A program made the position numbers and the translations under genes. A stretch of 64,000 nucleotides of DNA, from assembly GCA_047777345.1 (NCBI GenBank), contig JBKEEJ010000006.1, positions 62,001 through 126,000 on the forward strand. The letters are read 5' to 3'. Source of the stretch: Anaerocolumna sp047777345. GTDB lineage: Bacteria > Bacillota > Clostridia > Lachnospirales > Lachnospiraceae. Numbering within the stretch: the stretch's first letter is position 1; each line of letters opens with the position of its first letter. The notes below the pieces were generated by a model. The model had not been told where the DNA came from. It worked only from the letters and a program-made list of their open reading frames with translations, and did no database searches. Shown one piece after another: positions 1 to 9,648 of the stretch.

Positions 1-193
1 TTATGGGCTATCTTTTTGTATATTGAGATTATTTTATTATCAATTAAACTTTTCTGTTTTTCACAGCTATCATCATTCCATTTGGTATCTAAGGTCATTA
101 CCGGAAAAAATCCAACATCTCCAATTAATACTACCAGATTTGAAGTTAATTACCTAACCTGTCAAGAAATCAGTTGATGTGTTGGTTTTTTAT

Positions 194-1024
194 TCATTCC
201 ATTCTTTCCTTTAATAAATTTTCAATCCAGGTATGCACCAGCTGAATCCATACAGCCGCTGCCGGTTCCATTCCAAATCCATTTGGGGATACTGTCAATC
301 GGTTGGCCAGAGCGAGTCCATGCCCGCCTTTTTTAAATATGTGATATTCAACAGGAATTTTGTTCTTTATCAGTTCGTTGACAAACAGCATTGAGTTTTC
401 TACGGGAACAACCTGGTCTTCATAAGTATGCCATAGAAAGCATTCAGGAACCTGTTTTCCAACAAAATGTTCCAGGGAAACTTCCGACTTTTTGGAATCA
501 TAAGATTTTCCCAGAAGGTTCTTAAATGAGCCTTCATGAGCATATTCACCGGATGTTATAACCGGATATCCCAAAATCAACCCATTTGGTTTACAGATTT
601 CAATATTGTCAACAGGAACTTTCTCCATGAAAAAGTCCTGATTCCAAAATACCGAATAACTTGCTGCCAAGTGTCCCCCTGCTGAAAATCCGCATAATAT
701 AACCTGATTTGGATTCACATGAAATGTATCCGCATTTTCTCTGATATAGATTACTGACTTTGCAAGTTCCATCAATGCCGTTGGGAATACGGCCGGCGCA
801 ACAGAATAACGTAAAACAGCAGAATGATACCCCATGGAAAGAAACTGCATGGCAATTATTTCAGCTTCCCTGTCCGATGTAAACTCGTATCCTCCGCCTG
901 GACAGATTATTATAATTGGCCTTGTTTTTATATCAATTTCCGGACTGTTATCCAGTAAATACAGTTTTAAATTTACATTGTCATTGGAATCTTTGATTTT
1001 ACAATCAAAAGTTTCGTATCTCAT
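194..1024 (-). CDS. Alpha/beta-hydrolase esterase (acetyl-esterase / BD-FAE-like)
   Basis: A 276-residue serine esterase of the COG0657 type. Visible parts: oxyanion-hole motif PGGGY near residue 42, nucleophile elbow GFSAGG with Ser about 114, acid Asp about 203 (in YEDQVVP) and catalytic His about 235 (GGHG). There is no signal peptide, so it acts in the cytoplasm. The frame stays open 19 codons upstream, but the ATG at 1024 has an AGGGGG ribosome site 7 bases ahead and begins the conserved fold, so I chose it. It is last in a same-strand group with a GDSL esterase and a GH125 mannosidase. From that context I infer removal of acetyl groups from imported manno-oligosaccharides. The substrate is not provable from sequence. 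Confidence 0.85.
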   Translation of the reverse strand: MRYETFDCKIKDSNDNVNLKLYLLDNSPEIDIKTRPIIIICPGGGYEFTSDREAEIIAMQFLSMGYHSAVLRYSVAPAVFPTALMELAKSVIYIRENADTFHVNPNQVILCGFSAGGHLAASYSVFWNQDFFMEKVPVDNIEICKPNGLILGYPVITSGEYAHEGSFKNLLGKSYDSKKSEVSLEHFVGKQVPECFLWHTYEDQVVPVENSMLFVNELIKNKIPVEYHIFKKGGHGLALANRLTVSPNGFGMEPAAAVWIQLVHTWIENLLKERME

Positions 1025-1211
1025 TATAAGCCCCCTGTTCTTATATTTGGTAATAATCCATTCCTTGCCGTAATCCGGCATCCACTAAAATCAAATTTTT
1101 TCCGTTAGCGGGATATTTTTCAGGAATAACGCTTTTCTTTCAGTCAAAAGGTTTTATTTTTATCTATCCTGAAACAACCGCCAAAGCATAGGCTTTTCTC
1201 TTTTTCGTTAA

Positions 1212-1883
1212 TCAATTATCGGCCGGCCATTCATGCTGATAATCAAAATCGCAATGCTTTAAAAATTCTCTTGCCATCAAGGTTGCGCCAACCTGATTCG
1301 GATGTATTCGATCCCATGCTATAAATGAAGAGTGGCGTATACTGCAGTAACGCTCATACATTTCCTGAAAATTAACAAAGACACAGCCATGTTTTTTTGC
1401 AAGTCTTTCTGCAATTGCCACATATTCATCCATTCTTGCCCTCATTTTATCATTCCTGTTTGGCTCAATGTAATAAGGAGACAGTATAAATACCCCCTTT
1501 ACCGTCTTCTCTACTTTCTCAATCATCTGTTCAAGATTTTCCTCATACTCTTCCGGAATGACCTGTACATCCAACATGGCCGGACAGTCAAATTGGCGCC
1601 ATACATCATTGATTCCAATGCAAATAGACACCCAGTCCGGATTAAGGGCTACCACATCTCTGTCAAAACGTGCCGCCAGATCTCTGCTGGTATCTCCGCT
1701 TACCCCTGAATTGGTGATACGTACCGGTATCTCCGGATAGTAGGCTGCCAGCATGTTCTCTATCACACGAACATAGCTTCTTCCCACATTATCAAAAAGT
1801 CCCTCACCCACAGGCTGTGCGCTCCCCATGTCTGTTACAGAATCTCCTGCAAATACAATTCTGTCATACATTTCAAATATCAT
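1212..1883 (-). CDS. SGNH/GDSL-family esterase (rhamnogalacturonan acetylesterase-like)
   Basis: A 223-residue SGNH hydrolase. The four diagnostic blocks are present: GDSVTD with Ser15, Gly60 (NSGVSGDTS), Asn92 (GINDVW) and Asp191/His194 (DRIHPN). The compact length, without signal peptide or extra domain, fits intracellular carbohydrate deacetylases. The ATG at 1883 has GGAGG 6 bases upstream; an internal Met (MYDR) is less likely. It sits about 70 bases downstream of the GH125 gene and upstream of a second esterase, all on the minus strand, which suggests one transcript for acetylated oligosaccharide breakdown. Acetylxylan or other sugar-ester substrates remain possible. Confidence 0.87.
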   Translation of the reverse strand: MIFEMYDRIVFAGDSVTDMGSAQPVGEGLFDNVGRSYVRVIENMLAAYYPEIPVRITNSGVSGDTSRDLAARFDRDVVALNPDWVSICIGINDVWRQFDCPAMLDVQVIPEEYEENLEQMIEKVEKTVKGVFILSPYYIEPNRNDKMRARMDEYVAIAERLAKKHGCVFVNFQEMYERYCSIRHSSFIAWDRIHPNQVGATLMAREFLKHCDFDYQHEWPADN

Positions 1884-1954
1884 AGACTACCTCCTTATAC
1901 CATAATGGATAATTATATACACCTAACCTGATTTTTCCAAATTAGGAGAATATA

Positions 1955-3289
1955 CTAATTCAAGATTTTCAAGCCGCATAGGGATAACACAAATTCCACG
2001 AATAACGCATTGGACCAGGAAAACCATTCTCTGGTATAGTTATTGGGATTATCCTTATCAAAGCTTTCATGGGTAAAATTCGTACCTGCATCTGTTCGTT
2101 CAAAAAAATCCAAAATCATTTCCTGCTCAGCTTTATCTGATGATGTGATTCCCTGAATCGAAAGAGAAATATGCCAGACATAATTTTCAGGAGTATGAGG
2201 GCTGCCCACCCCTTTGGCAAATTTTCCTTCATAATAATATGGATTTTTATTACTTAAAATAAATTTTCGTGTGTTTTGATATTTTCTGTCACTTTTTTCA
2301 CAATAATTGAAATACGGCATAGCCATCAAACTTGGAACATTGGCATCATCCATTAAGATATAGTTACCATTACCATCCACTTCATAAGCGTATATTTCGC
2401 CAAAGTCATCTGTCCTAATCACTCCATACCGGTCTATTCCCTTTTGAATATCCTCTTTTAACTTAACCATTTTTCTTTGAAGTGATTGGTCCTGATAAAA
2501 TTTTTGATTAATTTCTTCCATATACCTTAAAACTACCACAGCAAACATATTAGAAGGAATTAAATATCCGTAAATACAGCTGTCATCACTCGGTCTGAAC
2601 CCGGACCATGTCATACCAGTGTAAGATACAAAAGCTCCTTTCCCATTATTAGGGAGCGTATCTGTTAAAGGACAATTCTTACGTATAAAGCGATAATTTG
2701 ATTTTTCCATATGATTCTGCTCTGTTATCCATAAATCAATAATTTTATCCATTACATTTTTAAATAACTGATTAAAGTGTACTGTCTTATTGGTATTTTT
2801 CCAATAAAGATAAGCTAGCTGTATCGGGTAACATAACGAATCGATTTCATATTTTCTTTCCCATATTTCCGGCTTCATATCCGTTATGTCACTTTGATGC
2901 CCGGCTGAATTGGGAAATTCATTAAACGCATTGGCATATGGATCCAGCATAATGCACAGAAGCTGCTTTTTTATAACCCCTTCTATAATTTCCTGTATTT
3001 CTTTATTACCTTTCGCTATTAGAAGATATGGTCTTAATTGATTTACACTATCACGAAGCCACATAGCAGGAATATCACCGGTTAACATAAATACCGTATT
3101 ATCTTTACTATTTTTCCTAACGGTCTTTTCTAATGTATTTTGATAACAATTTTGAAACATCTCAATAATTTTCGGACGGTTCTTCATTCTCTCTTTTACT
3201 AATGTTAAAATTTCATCCTGTGTACGTGGTCCTGATTCTTTAATTACAAAATCCTTTTCTGTTATATTATTCTTACTATTTAATAACAC
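1955..3289 (-). CDS. Glycoside hydrolase family 125 exo-alpha-1,6-mannosidase
   Basis: A 444-residue protein matching the GH125 (DUF1237, metal-independent alpha-mannosidase) pattern along its whole length. GDIPAMWLRD near residues 71-80 is followed by QLRPY, then DPYANAFNEFP, TGMTWSGFRPSDDS, and a C-terminal REWFSWSNALF block. Characterised members remove non-reducing alpha-1,6-mannose, for example from N-glycan or yeast-mannan fragments. No signal peptide, so it works on imported oligosaccharides. Translation starts with GTG at 3289, preceded by AAGGGGCGG at a proper distance. A TTGACA promoter lies about 100 bases upstream. It heads the small cluster with two esterases. Confidence 0.92.
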   Translation of the reverse strand: MLLNSKNNITEKDFVIKESGPRTQDEILTLVKERMKNRPKIIEMFQNCYQNTLEKTVRKNSKDNTVFMLTGDIPAMWLRDSVNQLRPYLLIAKGNKEIQEIIEGVIKKQLLCIMLDPYANAFNEFPNSAGHQSDITDMKPEIWERKYEIDSLCYPIQLAYLYWKNTNKTVHFNQLFKNVMDKIIDLWITEQNHMEKSNYRFIRKNCPLTDTLPNNGKGAFVSYTGMTWSGFRPSDDSCIYGYLIPSNMFAVVVLRYMEEINQKFYQDQSLQRKMVKLKEDIQKGIDRYGVIRTDDFGEIYAYEVDGNGNYILMDDANVPSLMAMPYFNYCEKSDRKYQNTRKFILSNKNPYYYEGKFAKGVGSPHTPENYVWHISLSIQGITSSDKAEQEMILDFFERTDAGTNFTHESFDKDNPNNYTREWFSWSNALFVEFVLSLCGLKILN

Positions 3290-3369
3290 TGGAAACCGCC
3301 CCTTTTATAAATTGTTTGTTTTTCACTAAACTACCTGAGTTAATTATGTTTTTTATAATATCTTTGCAT

Positions 3370-3399
3370 AATATAATACCATATATGACGGTTTGTCAA
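3370..3399 (-). promoter_or_regulatory. Sigma-A-type promoter of the GH125 gene
   Basis: On the minus strand there is a perfect -35 TTGACA (3394-3399), then 17-18 bases, then TTATAT/TATATT at 3370-3376. It lies about 85-100 bases upstream of the GTG start of the mannosidase gene. No obvious operator palindrome overlaps it. Confidence 0.6.
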
Positions 3400-3473
3400 T
3401 TAATTATCGCAAAATTGATATACTTTATTATGTTTTGATGTAAAATGTAAAAATAAATAACTTTAACATTATG

Positions 3474-3500
3474 TGAAACTTTTTATATTTCTGACAAATC
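3474..3500 (+). promoter_or_regulatory. Possible ECF-type autoregulatory promoter
   Basis: TGAAACTTT at 3474-3482 resembles the -35 element of Bacillus-type ECF sigma factors (core GAAAC). About 15 bases later comes CTGACAAATC, a plausible but non-canonical -10. It sits 60 bases upstream of the ECF sigma gene, where an autoregulatory promoter is expected. No transcript evidence. Confidence 0.35.
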
Positions 3501-3537
3501 TAAAAGATAGAAACAAACGTAGAGGAGGTATCCTTCC

Positions 3538-4044
3538 ATGTTTTCCCGGGAAAAGGAAACGAACCGAAAAGAAGAGATCGTTGAACAGATCATTTGCGAA
3601 AAATATAACAGCTATTACAGGATGGCATACAGCTATGTACATAATGATGCGGATGCTTCTGATCTTGTGCAGGAAGGAGCATACAAAGCCATAAAAAACA
3701 GTGGTTCCCTGAAGCATATCGAATATGCAGGTAGCTGGGTATATCGTATTATGCTAAACGAAATATTCCGATTCCTGAATGAAAAGAAGCCTTTATCCAT
3801 TGAGGAGGAAGAATATATGGGACCTCCAAGCGAAGATTATTATGAGAATATCGATTTAAAAAAAGCCCTGAACAGCATTTCTCCAAAGGATCGGGCAGTA
3901 ATACAGCTAAAATATTATGACGAATTAAAGCTGGAGGAGATTGCCCGGATTTTGGGTGAAAATCTTAGCACAGTTAAAAGTCGGCTATACCGCGGACTAA
4001 AGAAACTAAAGGTTGCATTAGGTGATTGTAACGAAGGGAGTTAA
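3538..4044 (+). CDS. ECF-family RNA polymerase sigma factor (SigV-like)
   Basis: A 168-residue sigma-70 family protein of ECF size. Region 2 is near residues 15-80 (YNSYYRMAYSYVHNDADASD, then LVQEG). Region 4 is near 105-165, with helix-turn-helix residues LKLEEIARILGENLSTVKSR. AGGAGG stands ahead of the ATG at 3538. The next gene starts 5 bases after the stop and encodes an RsiV-like membrane anti-sigma factor, so this is a sigma/anti-sigma pair. By family knowledge (SigV/RsiV of Bacillus, CsfV of Clostridioides), such pairs respond to lysozyme-type envelope stress. The signal here is inferred from the partner only. Confidence 0.9.
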   Translation: MFSREKETNRKEEIVEQIICEKYNSYYRMAYSYVHNDADASDLVQEGAYKAIKNSGSLKHIEYAGSWVYRIMLNEIFRFLNEKKPLSIEEEEYMGPPSEDYYENIDLKKALNSISPKDRAVIQLKYYDELKLEEIARILGENLSTVKSRLYRGLKKLKVALGDCNEGS

Positions 4045-4049
4045 GTATT

Positions 4050-4976
4050 ATGGATGCTAATATTGAAAATAAACTAAAAAAATATCAGAAAGAATACGAA
4101 AAAATTACCATGAGTGACGATGCTTATCAAGCTATGATAGCACGAATGAAAGATGGAAAAGAGGCAAAATATAGGCTGGAAAAAAGGAAGAAGTCTTATA
4201 AATGTTTGATTGCAGGTCTAGTTACAGCCGCAGTCCTTGCACTGGTCATATTACCAAACACATCCGGCACAGCAGCTCATGCCATGGAAAATATACCCCT
4301 GGTGGGGAAATTTTTCAAAGTGATAACTTTCCGGGATTATCAATATGAAGACGAGAAGAATGTGGCTGATGTGAAAGTTCCGGAGATAACCATGAAAGTT
4401 CCTAAGGGAAATGCAGACAATCATGTTAACAATACCGCTGCTGAAACCGCAAAGGATACAACAGCAGAAATTAATGCAGAAATCCGGAATCTGACCGATC
4501 AATGGATTGAAAAATTTAAGGCTAATATGGAAGACGATGGATATAAGAATATTACAATTAAATCAGAAGTGATAAACACCAGTAAAGATTATTTTACATT
4601 AAAGCTGATCTGCTTTCAGGCAGCCGGAAGCGGATACGAAGAGAATCATTTTTATACGATTAATCTGAAGACCGGAGAAAGGGTTAAACTTGCTGATCTC
4701 TTTCAGGAAGGCAGCGACTATAAGGGTGTGATCAGTGAAAACATCAAGACACAGATGAAAGAACAAATGGCTAATGATCCCAATGTGATTTACTGGGTAG
4801 ATAATGAAGAATATCCTCAGTGGAACTTTAAAGAAATTACGGACGATACCTCCTTTTATATCAACGCTGACAATGAAATTGTGATCTGTTTCAATGAAGG
4901 TGATGTGGCGCCAGCCTATATGGGAACCGTAGAATTTGTAATTCCCAATGATGTGGTTGCGGATATACTGAAGTAA
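4050..4976 (+). CDS. RsiV-like anti-sigma factor (DUF3298/DUF4163)
   Basis: A 308-residue single-pass membrane protein: basic cytosolic N-terminus (about 1-50), one transmembrane segment near 52-70 (CLIAGLVTAAVLALVILP), then an extracellular part. The C-terminal 150 residues carry the DUF4163/DUF3298 pattern (sheet-rich, GYEENHFYTINLKTGERVKLADLF, ending in a VEFVIP strand). This is the architecture of RsiV, which holds SigV inactive and in Bacillus is cleaved after binding lysozyme. It starts 5 bases after the sigma gene with GGGAG upstream, so the two are co-translated. A strong hairpin terminator follows 80 bases downstream. Confidence 0.85.
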   Translation: MDANIENKLKKYQKEYEKITMSDDAYQAMIARMKDGKEAKYRLEKRKKSYKCLIAGLVTAAVLALVILPNTSGTAAHAMENIPLVGKFFKVITFRDYQYEDEKNVADVKVPEITMKVPKGNADNHVNNTAAETAKDTTAEINAEIRNLTDQWIEKFKANMEDDGYKNITIKSEVINTSKDYFTLKLICFQAAGSGYEENHFYTINLKTGERVKLADLFQEGSDYKGVISENIKTQMKEQMANDPNVIYWVDNEEYPQWNFKEITDDTSFYINADNEIVICFNEGDVAPAYMGTVEFVIPNDVVADILK

Positions 4977-5053
4977 CAGGAAACATACTTGGATCTCCCA
5001 TCTTTGGTCCTATGGAAATTATTTTTGGCGGATCAGACTTTTTATATATGCAC

Positions 5054-5107
5054 AGACTGATAAGCTGTGGCTAAATCATAGAAGCCACTGTTTATCAGTC
5101 TTTCTTT
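5054..5107 (+). terminator. Rho-independent terminator after the sigma/anti-sigma pair
   Basis: A 10-bp perfect stem AGACTGATAA / TTATCAGTCT (5054-5063 with 5092-5101) extends inward through TGTGGCT / AGCCACTG and is followed by TTTCTTTT. The remaining intergenic stretch to 5370 holds nothing else I can support. Confidence 0.85.
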
Positions 5108-5369
5108 TGCTATTTTTTTCCATCCTTCTCCATAAACTTAAGGTTACCCGGACAGTTTTCTCTATTATAGGCATTAGCACAGTAAACAATTCCTCCTTTT
5201 GTTGGGGTCTTTTTTACAACCCCTAATTATTGTTGAATGCTGCCTGTTGAATGCTTCAAAGAAGGAGTAGCTATCATTTGAATAAACTTACCATCTTTTA
5301 TACAAAGTCTATACGCCTTAGTTTAATTTGTAACGTGTTTATTCGAATAATGTTCTGCTCACTTCTATG

Positions 5370-5421
5370 GTATAATAAAACACTCACCCTTTGGTGCAAG
5401 CACCCGGGTGAGTGTTTCTTT
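5370..5421. terminator. Bidirectional terminator at the ppdK 3' side
   Basis: A perfect 12-bp stem AAACACTCACCC (5378-5389) / GGGTGAGTGTTT (5406-5417). On the minus strand it is followed by TTTTATTATA, serving ppdK whose stop is at 5458. On the plus strand it is followed by CTTTTAT. Confidence 0.85.
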
Positions 5422-5457
5422 TATCAAGCACTACGTACTTTCTTATTTATTTCGCGA

Positions 5458-8079
5458 TTATTTATTGTTTAAAGCTGCCTGAGCTGCTGCAAGTCTTGCG
5501 ATAGGCACACGGAAAGGTGAGCAGGATACATAAGTTAAACCTACTCTGTGGCAGAAATCGATTGTGGAAGGATCTCCACCGTGTTCACCGCAGATACCAA
5601 GCTTGATATTAGGTCTTGTCTTGCGTCCTTTTTCTGCTGCCATCTGTACTAACTGGCCAACACCGTTCTGGTCAAGTCTTGCAAATGGATCTGATTCGTA
5701 AATCTTATTCTTATAGTATGCATCTAAGAACTTACCAGCGTCATCACGGGAGAAACCGAATGTCATCTGTGTTAAGTCATTTGTACCGAAGGAGAAGAAC
5801 TCAGCTTCTTCAGCAATCTCATCGGCAAGTAATGCTGCACGAGGAATTTCGATCATTGTACCGATATGGTATTCAATGTCAACTCCTTTTTCTTTCTTAA
5901 CAGCTTCAGCTGTTTCTACAACTACATCTTTAACGAATTTTAACTCTTTCTTTTCTCCAACCAATGGAATCATGATTTCAGGAACGATATCATAACCTTT
6001 TTCCTGTTTTACTTCAATAGCTGCTTCCATAACGGCTCTTGTCTGCATCTTAGCAATTTCAGGATAAGTTACAGCAAGACGGCAGCCTCTGTGTCCCATC
6101 ATAGGGTTGAATTCATGTAAGGATTCGCAGGTAGCCTTAACTTCTTCAAACGTAAGTCCCATATCTTTTGCAAGTGCTGCAATATCCTCATCGTCAGTAG
6201 GAACGAATTCATGAAGAGGCGGATCTAAGAAACGGATAGTAACCGGTCTTCCTTCCATAACCTCATAAAGGGCCTTAAAGTCACCTTTCTGGAAAGGTAT
6301 TAATTCGTTAAGAGCTGCTTCTCTTGCTTCAACAGTTTTGGATAAGATCATCTTTCTGATCTTAGGAATTCTGTCTGCATCAAAGAACATATGCTCTGTA
6401 CGGCAAAGGCCGATACCTTCAGCACCGAATTTAACAGCGTTAGCTGCATCTGCAGGAGTATCTGCATTGGTTCTGATCTGTAATGTTCTGATTTCATCAG
6501 CCCATTTCATAATTCTTTCAAAGTTACCGCTGATGGAAGCTTCTACAGTAGGAATGTCTCCAAGGTAAATATTACCTGTGGAACCATCAAGGGAGATATA
6601 ATCTCCTTCTTTTACTGTATGTCCGTTTAATGTAAAGTATTTTTCTTCTTCGTTGATTTTAATATCTCCGCAACCGGATACACAAGCAGTTCCCATACCA
6701 CGGGCAACAACGGCTGCGTGGGAAGTCATACCACCACGTACGGTTAAAATACCTTCGGATGCATGCATACCTTCAATATCTTCCGGGGATGTTTCAAGAC
6801 GAACTAAAATAACTCTTTCGCCCATTTCATGATGTTTCTTAGCATCCTCAGCTGTAAAATATACTCTACCAGCTGCTGCACCAGGAGAAGCAGGCAATGC
6901 GCTTCCAATCGGTTTTGCTGCCTTTAATGCTGCTGCATCAAAAGTAGGATGCAATAACTGATCTAAGGATTTTGCTTCAATTCTCTTAATAGCTTCTTCC
7001 TTCGTAATCTTTCCTTCATCTACCAAGTCGCAGGCAATCTTAATTGCGGCAGGAGCTGTTCTCTTACCGTTACGAGTCTGTAAGAAGTAAAGTTTTCTGT
7101 CCTCAATTGTAAACTCCATATCCTGCATGTCTTTGTAGTGGTCTTCAAGTAATTTGGCAATTCTCATGAATTCCTCATAAACTTCAGGCATGTCTTCTTG
7201 AAGTTTAGCAATAGGCTGAGGAGTTCTGATACCGGCAACAACGTCTTCACCCTGAGCATTGATTAAGTATTCACCATAAATCTTAGCTTCACCGGTGGAT
7301 GGATTACGGGTAAATGCAACACCGGTACCGGACGTATTGCCCATGTTACCAAATACCATGGCCTGAACGTTAACAGCTGTACCCCAGTCGCCAGGTATGT
7401 CATTCATTCTTCTGTAATAAATTGCACGAGGGTTGTCCCAGGAACGGAAAACAGCAGTAACAGCTTCGATTAACTGTACGTTAGGATCCTGAGGGAATTC
7501 TGTGCCTTTTTCTTCTTTATATAATGCTTTAAACTGAGCAATAACTTCTTTTAAATCATCAGCAGTAAGATCAGTGTCATATTTGGCACCTTTCTTTTCC
7601 TTGATTTCGTCCAATACTTTTTCAAACTTAGCCTTGTCTATTCCCATTACGACGTCAGAGAACATCTGGATAAATCTTCTGTAGGAATCATATGCAAATC
7701 TTGGATTTCCGGTTTTCTTTGCAAAACCTTCCACTGCGACATCAGTTAATCCTAAATTAAGGATAGTATCCATCATACCAGGCATAGACACTCTAGCACC
7801 GGAACGAACAGATACTAACAAAGGATTCTCTGTATCTCCGAACTTTTTGCCCTGTTGTTGTTCCAGAGTCTTTAATGCATCAAAAATCTGTTCCTTAATT
7901 TCGTCTCTTATTTTTTTACCATTATTATAGTAATCTGTACAAGCTTCGGTTGTTACGGTAAATCCTTGAGGAATCGGAAGCCCTAAATTAGTCATTTCGG
8001 CTAAGTTAGCGCCTTTACCGCCAAGCAGATTTCTCATATCTGCTTTGCCTTCTTTAAACAAATAGACCCATTTTGCCAT
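5458..8079 (-). CDS. ppdK: Pyruvate, phosphate dikinase
   Basis: An 873-residue full-length PPDK interconverting pyruvate + ATP + Pi and PEP + AMP + PPi in the cytosol. The N-terminal ATP-grasp region starts with GGKGANLAEMT (about 21-31). The central swivelling domain carries the phospho-His motif GGMTSHAAVVARG near residue 455. The C-terminal PEP-utilising barrel ends in GICGEHGGDPSTIDF with the catalytic Cys. AGGAGG precedes the ATG at 8079 and a strong terminator follows the stop. In clostridia this enzyme often runs in the glycolytic, PPi-yielding direction. It follows glyS by about 100 bases, and TATAAT in that gap suggests its own promoter. Confidence 0.97.
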   Translation of the reverse strand: MAKWVYLFKEGKADMRNLLGGKGANLAEMTNLGLPIPQGFTVTTEACTDYYNNGKKIRDEIKEQIFDALKTLEQQQGKKFGDTENPLLVSVRSGARVSMPGMMDTILNLGLTDVAVEGFAKKTGNPRFAYDSYRRFIQMFSDVVMGIDKAKFEKVLDEIKEKKGAKYDTDLTADDLKEVIAQFKALYKEEKGTEFPQDPNVQLIEAVTAVFRSWDNPRAIYYRRMNDIPGDWGTAVNVQAMVFGNMGNTSGTGVAFTRNPSTGEAKIYGEYLINAQGEDVVAGIRTPQPIAKLQEDMPEVYEEFMRIAKLLEDHYKDMQDMEFTIEDRKLYFLQTRNGKRTAPAAIKIACDLVDEGKITKEEAIKRIEAKSLDQLLHPTFDAAALKAAKPIGSALPASPGAAAGRVYFTAEDAKKHHEMGERVILVRLETSPEDIEGMHASEGILTVRGGMTSHAAVVARGMGTACVSGCGDIKINEEEKYFTLNGHTVKEGDYISLDGSTGNIYLGDIPTVEASISGNFERIMKWADEIRTLQIRTNADTPADAANAVKFGAEGIGLCRTEHMFFDADRIPKIRKMILSKTVEAREAALNELIPFQKGDFKALYEVMEGRPVTIRFLDPPLHEFVPTDDEDIAALAKDMGLTFEEVKATCESLHEFNPMMGHRGCRLAVTYPEIAKMQTRAVMEAAIEVKQEKGYDIVPEIMIPLVGEKKELKFVKDVVVETAEAVKKEKGVDIEYHIGTMIEIPRAALLADEIAEEAEFFSFGTNDLTQMTFGFSRDDAGKFLDAYYKNKIYESDPFARLDQNGVGQLVQMAAEKGRKTRPNIKLGICGEHGGDPSTIDFCHRVGLTYVSCSPFRVPIARLAAAQAALNNK

Positions 8080-8178
8080 TTAGTATTAACCTCCTAGAAT
8101 ATTTCATAATTTTGACTTTATAGTCGCCATTTAACATTATAACATATCTTTTATAATTAAGAAATAATTATTTTACTT

Positions 8179-9567
8179 TTAAAATTCAAATTTTTTCTCA
8201 AAATAGGCTTTTAAATCAGCAATTTTTATTCTTTCCTGCTCCATGGTATCACGATCACGTACCGTTACGCATCCGTCTGTTTCTGAATCGAAGTCATAAG
8301 TAACACAATATGGAGTACCGATCTCATCCTGCCTTCTGTAACGTTTTCCAATATTTCCCCTGTCATCAAACTCACAGTTATACAGCTTACTAAGTTCCAG
8401 ATAAATCTTTTCAGCCGGTTCAGATAATTTTTTGGAAAGAGGCAGAACACCAATTTTAACCGGTGCGATTGCCGGATGGAAATGAAGTACCGTACGCACA
8501 TCTCCCTCCCCGATTTCTTCTTCATCGTAAGCACTGCATAAAAATGCCAGCGTCACGCGGTCTGCCCCAAGAGAAGGCTCAATTACATAAGGTACATATT
8601 TAATCTTTTTCTCATCATCGAAATATGACATATCCACATTGGACACGTTCTGATGCTGGGTCAAATCATAATCGGTTCTGTCCGCTATGCCCCACAATTC
8701 GCCCCATCCAAACGGAAATAAAAACTCAATATCGGTAGTTGCTTTACTGTAGAAAGACAGCTCTGCCGCATCGTGATCACGAACACGCATTTCCTCATCT
8801 TTTATACCCAGTGATTTTAACCAGTCAATACAGTATTGCTTCCAGTAAGCAAACCATTCCAGATCCGTACCCGGTTCACAGAAAAACTCCAGTTCCATCT
8901 GTTCAAATTCTCTGGTACGGAAAGTAAAGTTACCAGGTGTAATTTCATTACGGAATGATTTACCGATCTGACCAATACCAAAAGGAATTTTCTTTCTGGA
9001 TGTTCTTAACACATTTTTAAAATTTACAAAAATGCCCTGAGCTGTTTCCGGTCTTAAATAAACCACATTTTTCGCATCCTCGGTTACTCCCTGGAAAGTT
9101 TTAAACATCAGGTTAAATTGGCGAATATCAGTAAAGTTATGTTTTCCACAAGTCGGACAAGTTATACTATGTTCTTCAATATAACGTGCCATTTCTTCAT
9201 TGGACCAGGCGTCCACGGATTTTTCCAGTTCAATTCCATTGTCGTGGGCATAGTCTTCAATTAATTTATCGGCACGGAATCTTTCGTGACATTCCTTACA
9301 GTCCATTAAAGGATCCGAGAAACTGCTAAGATGCCCCGAAGCCACCCATGTTTGAGGATTCATAAGTATGGCGCAGTCAACACCTACGTTATAAGGATTT
9401 TGCTGGATAAACTTCAGCCACCATGCTTTTTTCACATTATTTTTTAATTCAACACCAAGATTGCCATAGTCCCAGGTATTGGCAAGGCCTCCGTAAATCT
9501 CCGAACCCGGATAAACAAATCCTCTTGCCTTGGCTAAGGCAACAATTTTTTCCATTGTTTTTTCCAT
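8179..9567 (-). CDS. glyS: Glycyl-tRNA synthetase (single-chain, class II)
   Basis: A 462-residue alpha2-type glycyl-tRNA synthetase. Class II motif 2 region FRNEITPGNFTFRTREFEQM and motif 3 (GADRVTLAFL, then the anticodon-binding domain from about residue 365) are visible, as are zinc-ligand-like pairs CKEC and CPTC in the insertion. The frame opens at 9579, but GGAGG lies inside that upstream stretch, 5 bases before the ATG at 9567, so I place the start there (MEKTMEKIVALAK). No T-box antiterminator (GGTGG..CCGCG pattern) was found in the 278 bases upstream. Confidence 0.95.
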   Translation of the reverse strand: MEKTMEKIVALAKARGFVYPGSEIYGGLANTWDYGNLGVELKNNVKKAWWLKFIQQNPYNVGVDCAILMNPQTWVASGHLSSFSDPLMDCKECHERFRADKLIEDYAHDNGIELEKSVDAWSNEEMARYIEEHSITCPTCGKHNFTDIRQFNLMFKTFQGVTEDAKNVVYLRPETAQGIFVNFKNVLRTSRKKIPFGIGQIGKSFRNEITPGNFTFRTREFEQMELEFFCEPGTDLEWFAYWKQYCIDWLKSLGIKDEEMRVRDHDAAELSFYSKATTDIEFLFPFGWGELWGIADRTDYDLTQHQNVSNVDMSYFDDEKKIKYVPYVIEPSLGADRVTLAFLCSAYDEEEIGEGDVRTVLHFHPAIAPVKIGVLPLSKKLSEPAEKIYLELSKLYNCEFDDRGNIGKRYRRQDEIGTPYCVTYDFDSETDGCVTVRDRDTMEQERIKIADLKAYFEKKFEF

Positions 9568-9648
9568 CTTTTCCTCCATTCTTGCACTTGATAATGCATA
9601 TTTTTAGTATAATAGTATAAAGCGATAAATTGCAGAAAAAATTATTGA

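Noticed and set aside
1..147. Minus-strand open frame running off the left edge, reading about 48 codons (…GDVGFFPVMTLDTKWNDD…).
   Set aside because: No start codon or ribosome site is visible and it is too short to assign; it could be the beginning or a remnant of a gene outside the window.
5110..5226. Minus-strand 37-codon frame with two Cys (YCANAYNRENCPGNLKFMEKDG) and AAAGGAGG inside.
   Set aside because: No ATG, GTG or TTG in frame at a proper distance from the AAAGGAGG. Possibly a decayed small gene, but not supportable.
5251..5472. 73-codon plus-strand frame with hydrophobic content.
   Set aside because: It runs through the ppdK terminator, has no ribosome site and resembles nothing.
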